Source of the DNA: Chthonomonas sp. UBA1950
GTDB taxonomy: Bacteria; Armatimonadota; Fimbriimonadia; Fimbriimonadales; Fimbriimonadaceae
Assembly (NCBI GenBank): GCA_002336105.1
Contig: DDEQ01000047.1
Coordinates: 22,388 to 86,387 of the forward strand
Length of the DNA: 64,000 nt
Reading direction: 5' to 3'
In this document: in pieces, positions 60,643 to 64,000 of the stretch
Position numbering within the stretch: the first letter of the stretch is position 1
Layout: each line of letters opens with the position of its first letter
The notes under the pieces: model-generated
What the model was told of the DNA's origin: nothing
The model's input: only the letters and a program-made list of their open reading frames with translations
Databases searched by the model: none
Translations under genes and position numbers: made by a program

Positions 60643-62580
60643 CTAGGCGACTTTGAGGTGATTTCTTGAGGAATCCTCGGAAACTTTGATCTTTGCCAAG
60701 CTGTCGTTGAGAGCTTTGGCACATGCTTCAACTTCGCATGCAGAAGTTTGAGTCTGTTCGGACTGCCTCAATTGATGACGTAATCCTTCCATTGCTTGCA
60801 TGGCTGAAGCGCTCATCTCTTGGGTTGTGGCGCTCAGCTCCTGAGAAGCTGCCGCGCTCTGTTCAGCAACCGTTGCCACCTGGCGGATCAGTTCGTTTAG
60901 TTCATTGATGTGTTCCTCGATCTTCATAACCCGCGAGTTGTTCTCGGCTGCGATGGTAGCAGTCTCATCTGACGACTTCAAAATGCCACTAAGGCTGGTT
61001 TGAGCTTGGCTTGATTGGTTAACGACTTTGGCTACTTCTTCTGACGTCGCTGACATTGCAGTGAAAGCCAGTTCGACGTCATGCCGGACGCTCTCAATAA
61101 GTGCCGCAATTTCTTGCGCAGCTGTGTTTGCGTTGGCGGCGAGTTTACGAACTTCGTCCGCAACAACCGAAAAGCCTCGACCGTGTTCGCCAGCTCGAGC
61201 AGCTTCGATTGCGGCATTTAGTGCCAGCAGATTTGTTTGGTCTGAGATTGCTCCAATCGTTTGGACAATTGTTCCGATTTTTGCTTGCTTCCCGGCGAGT
61301 TCAGATACGGCCTGCTGGGAAGATTCGACACGATCCGCTGCGTTAGTAACTGCACTGATTGTCGCACTCAGGGCTTTGGTGGCATCGTCGACACTTCTCC
61401 TCGATTGGTCAACACAAGCCGACTGTCGGTTGCTTGCATCAGTCAACTCTTGTGCTTCGATATGAAGGTTTGCGATATCTTTCGATGCGGTGGTTGAGGC
61501 TTCTGCGAGTCGGGAGCTGTCCTGAGCAATTTGCTCGCTGGCTTTTGCAGCTTCCTGAGTCGCCATCGAAATCTGGTTTATGGTCTCAGAAGATTCATTA
61601 GAAAGGTTGGTGCTTTCAGCTGCTAACGCATTGATGGTTTCCCCTGCATGGTTAACCGAACTCGAGTTCTGAATGACGGTCTGAACCAGCGCGCCAAAAT
61701 TGAGTTAGCTAATGGCGACTGCTTCAAGCGTCTCGGTTAAATCAGAAGACATCGAATTAAAGGTATCGCACAGAACACCAATTTCGTCTTTTGGTTTCCA
61801 GGTCACAGAAAGCCTTTCAGGCGAGATACGAGACGTTAAGTCTCCAGCTGCCATGGCTTCGGCCGACTGTCGGAGTTGAACGAGATTGCCTTCCGACATC
61901 TTCCGGAAGTTAGCTACTAACAGTTTAATTGGCGTTGTGATGACCTTCGTGATGACGTAAGCCAATGCAATTCCGACGGTCGTTGCTAAAATACAGGCGA
62001 AGACCATCAGTGATTTGACACTCGCCATAGTGTTCTTGGCGTCGGAACTGATATCCGTCATTAACTTGTGGTTGCCACTGTACAGCTTTTCTAGCGTTGG
62101 ACCGAGATGTTCGGTGTAGATTGCTCGGAGTGCAGGCGTAACCACGGCTAGCCGCTTTGAAGAGTTAGCTCGCGCCGCCGAAATAAACTCCTGATCAAGA
62201 TTTCTATAGTCTTTCCAGTCTGTTTGGGCTGGCTTGACTAAGTTCTGACTTGATTCTGGCAAGCCTGTAGCTAGCTGTCCCGTTAGTTTGTCGGCGTCTT
62301 GGCCGATCTTCTCCATTTCGTCAAGTAATTTGTTTCGCTCAGCATCGGTCTTAGCCAGCAACACCCGGTAATGGATCATCCGGTAGTTCAGAACTTTGGC
62401 GTCGAAATTCGCAAGTAAGATGCTTCCGTTCACTCCATCTTTTCCGATCGTTTGAATCGAATGATCAGCCTTTGAAAGCGACCAGAACCCACAAGCAGTG
62501 AGCAACAACTGGAATGCGATCATGACAGAAAGAGTGACCGCGAGCTTCAAACCGACGCTAAGGTTTTGTACCGATTTCAT
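60643..62580 (-). pseudogene. Methyl-accepting chemotaxis protein interrupted by one in-frame TAA
   Basis: The upstream half (62580-61705; 61705 is the last base of the stop) has a membrane segment, a helical sensor domain (KADHSIQTIGKDG...), a second membrane helix (about 190-212) and HAMP (RISPERLSVTWKPKDEIGVLCDTFNSMSSDLTETLEAVAIS). A TAA at 61707-61705 then stops it. The same frame continues without further stop as LNFGALVQTVIQNSSSVNHAGE and on through the signalling hairpin IVQTIGAISDQTNLLALNAAIEAARAGEHGRGFSVVADEVRKLAANA to 60643. One codon change would restore a 645-aa receptor, the same length as the intact one at 35344-37281. Start at the ATG at 62580 is preferred by alignment to that protein; 62604 is possible. 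Confidence 0.85.
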
Positions 62581-62856
62581 GAGAGGTAGATTGCATATCG
62601 GCATAAATTCGACTGATTCTTACACGTCAGTGTTGGAGAGTTCGTCACTTACGGTAAAAATTTCAAGGCTAGATGCCGTATTGTGCAAAAGCAACCATTC
62701 TGTTTTGTATTAAGAAACTGATCGAACTGAATAGAGTGAGCAGATGCAAAAGTGAGAAAACTCAAATAGAAGATTCACTTGTCACCCGTCAAACCGGAAA
62801 CGCCGCCATAAGTTTTGTGGCGTCCACGGTAAACTAGAGAGAATTAGACCGCTTAG

Positions 62857-64000
62857 ATGCTCATGAGCAAACAAAACGGGCGACCTCGAAAGGGGCGCCA
62901 AACCAAAGATTTAAGCGTTGAGAGCCGCAATACCAGCAGCAACTCCGCGAAAGAAATTATCGTCAATGTCTCGAACCGCGAGACCCGAATTGCCATGCTC
63001 GAAAACGGGCAGTTGATGGAGTACCGTGTAGAACGCGAGGAGCGTGTTGTCGGCTCGATCTTCAAAGGCATCGTGCAAAACGTTTTGCCAGGAATGGACG
63101 CAGCGTTCGTCGACATTGGACTCGAACGAAATGCCTTCATTCATGTTGGCGATATCGTTCCAGATGACCCAACGGATAACAGTCCAGCATCGATGCGTCG
63201 TAGTGAACTGCGTCGTCGGAAGATCAAAGACTTGTTGCGTCCTGGCCAACAGTTGATGGTTCAGGTTACTAAGGGGCCTCGTGGCACCAAAGGCGCGCGT
63301 GTCAGTAGCCGAATTGCACTTCCTGGCCGATATGTTGTGTTGATGCCAGAAGCGGGAAGCGTGGGCGTCTCTCGAAAGATTGAGGACCGAAGCGAACGAG
63401 ATCGTTTGCGCAAAGTCGGTGATCGTATCCAGCCAGAAGGTTTCGGGTTGATTCTGCGCACAGAATGCGAAGGTAGAACCGAAGCCGAGTTGAGAGCGGA
63501 CGTTGCGTATCTAGTGAATCTCTGGGGAGAGGTCCTGAAAAACGCGAAACGAATGCGGGCACCTGCAATCGTCCATCGTGACCAGAGCCTTCTTTTCAGA
63601 ACCTTGCGTGACATGTTCGGCGAGGGCATTCAAAAGATGGTCATTGATGACCCCGATGAATACGAAAAGGTTCACCTGGTAGCGGCGATGGTTGCTCCTG
63701 AGATGCGCGACAAGATTCAACTGTACGATCAGGATTCGCCGATTTTTGACCATTACGGCATCGAGAAAGAGCTAGACCGAATCATGCAGCACAAAGTGCC
63801 GCTTAAGTCGGGCGGCTATCTTGTCATCGATGAAATGGAGGCTTTGACTGCCATCGACGTGAATACCGGCAAACAAGTTGGAAACACGTCGCTCAATGAC
63901 ACAATCCTGAAGGTGAACCTCGAAGCTTCGAACGAGATTCTTCGTCAGCTCCGCTTGCGAGACATGGGCGGAATCATCGTCTGCGACTTCATCGACATGG
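62857..64000 (+). CDS. rng: Ribonuclease E/G, N-terminal part, cut by window edge
   Basis: At least 381 codons from the ATG at 62857 (a second ATG is at 62863), still open at base 64000. Domains: a basic start (SKQNGRPRKGRQTKD), IIVNVSNRETRIAMLENGQLMEYRVEREERVVGSIFKGIVQNVLPGMDAAFVDIGLERNAFIHVGD (start of the S1-embedded region), then QVTKGPRGTKGARVSSRIALPGRYVVLMP. The DNase I-like catalytic site has Asp in ALTAIDVNTGK and Asp in MGGIIVCDFIDM. It processes rRNA and mRNA. Whether it is RNase G (short) or E (with a scaffold tail) cannot be told from this part. Confidence 0.95.
   Translation, partial: MLMSKQNGRPRKGRQTKDLSVESRNTSSNSAKEIIVNVSNRETRIAMLENGQLMEYRVEREERVVGSIFKGIVQNVLPGMDAAFVDIGLERNAFIHVGDIVPDDPTDNSPASMRRSELRRRKIKDLLRPGQQLMVQVTKGPRGTKGARVSSRIALPGRYVVLMPEAGSVGVSRKIEDRSERDRLRKVGDRIQPEGFGLILRTECEGRTEAELRADVAYLVNLWGEVLKNAKRMRAPAIVHRDQSLLFRTLRDMFGEGIQKMVIDDPDEYEKVHLVAAMVAPEMRDKIQLYDQDSPIFDHYGIEKELDRIMQHKVPLKSGGYLVIDEMEALTAIDVNTGKQVGNTSLNDTILKVNLEASNEILRQLRLRDMGGIIVCDFIDM

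Noticed and set aside
61567..61704. Frameshift as the cause of the split chemoreceptor
   Set aside because: Both halves are in the same frame and the stretch between reads through without another stop, so a single nonsense codon explains it.

Overview
The window looks like a chromosomal segment of an aerobic, Gram-negative-type heterotroph, most probably from Armatimonadota (Fimbriimonas-like). This placement is inferred from gene content, without a database search. The pointers are a prepilin-type protein with an N-terminal segment typical of that phylum, PEP-CTERM surface proteins, many secreted or cytoplasmic carbohydrate enzymes, alternative complex III with a caa3 oxidase, and eukaryote-type glutamine synthetase II. 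I see no phage, insertion sequence, CRISPR array or plasmid functions.

Layout. 1-3.5 kb: 3' end of pyruvate:ferredoxin oxidoreductase, a dihydroorotate-dehydrogenase-like partner and a DUF1080 protein. 3.5-6.2 kb: a BlaI/BlaR1-type pair whose receptor carries beta-sandwich repeats instead of a penicillin-binding domain, with two palindromes upstream. 6.2-8.9 kb: uvrC and a membrane protein, followed by a REP-like inverted pair. 9.1-18.3 kb: a minus-strand run with GH38 alpha-mannosidase, two PEP-CTERM paralogues, a beta-helix protein, an orphan OmpR-type regulator and a barrel-sandwich protein. 18.5-22 kb: a GH-A-like lipoprotein, tRNA-Asp, tRNA-Phe, a long non-coding stretch with a terminator, and glnA (type II). 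22-27.4 kb: ornithine cyclodeaminase, YgjV-like protein, copper-amine-oxidase-like protein, PurU, AraC regulator, CsbD and DUF1328. 27.4-32.5 kb: a tight operon of prepilin, small lipoprotein, GH16 and FAD oxidoreductase, divergent from a LacI-family regulator. 32.6-39.8 kb: DUF1638 plus a corrinoid-activation-type ATPase, Nudix, chemoreceptor, GAF histidine kinase and purM. 39.8-43.8 kb: GH2 beta-galactosidase and a divergent mutarotase-like gene.

44.1-59.3 kb is a co-directional respiratory cluster: a fused heme A/heme O synthase, alternative complex III (ActABCDEF plus one unassigned membrane protein), SCO, and a four-subunit caa3 oxidase of A2 type. Together these would carry electrons from quinol to oxygen, with assembly factors encoded alongside. 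The end holds pdxS, a chemoreceptor broken by one in-frame stop codon, and the start of a ribonuclease E/G gene.

The observations most worth a second look are: twin 19-bp palindromes 32 bp apart above a near-sigma-54 promoter in front of a PEP-CTERM gene; the nonsense-split chemoreceptor; the non-penicillin BlaR-like receptor; a 34-bp nested palindrome upstream of the respiratory cluster; a CG-centred operator-like site between lacZ and its divergent neighbour; and an intrinsic terminator in a 747-bp gene-free stretch before glnA.
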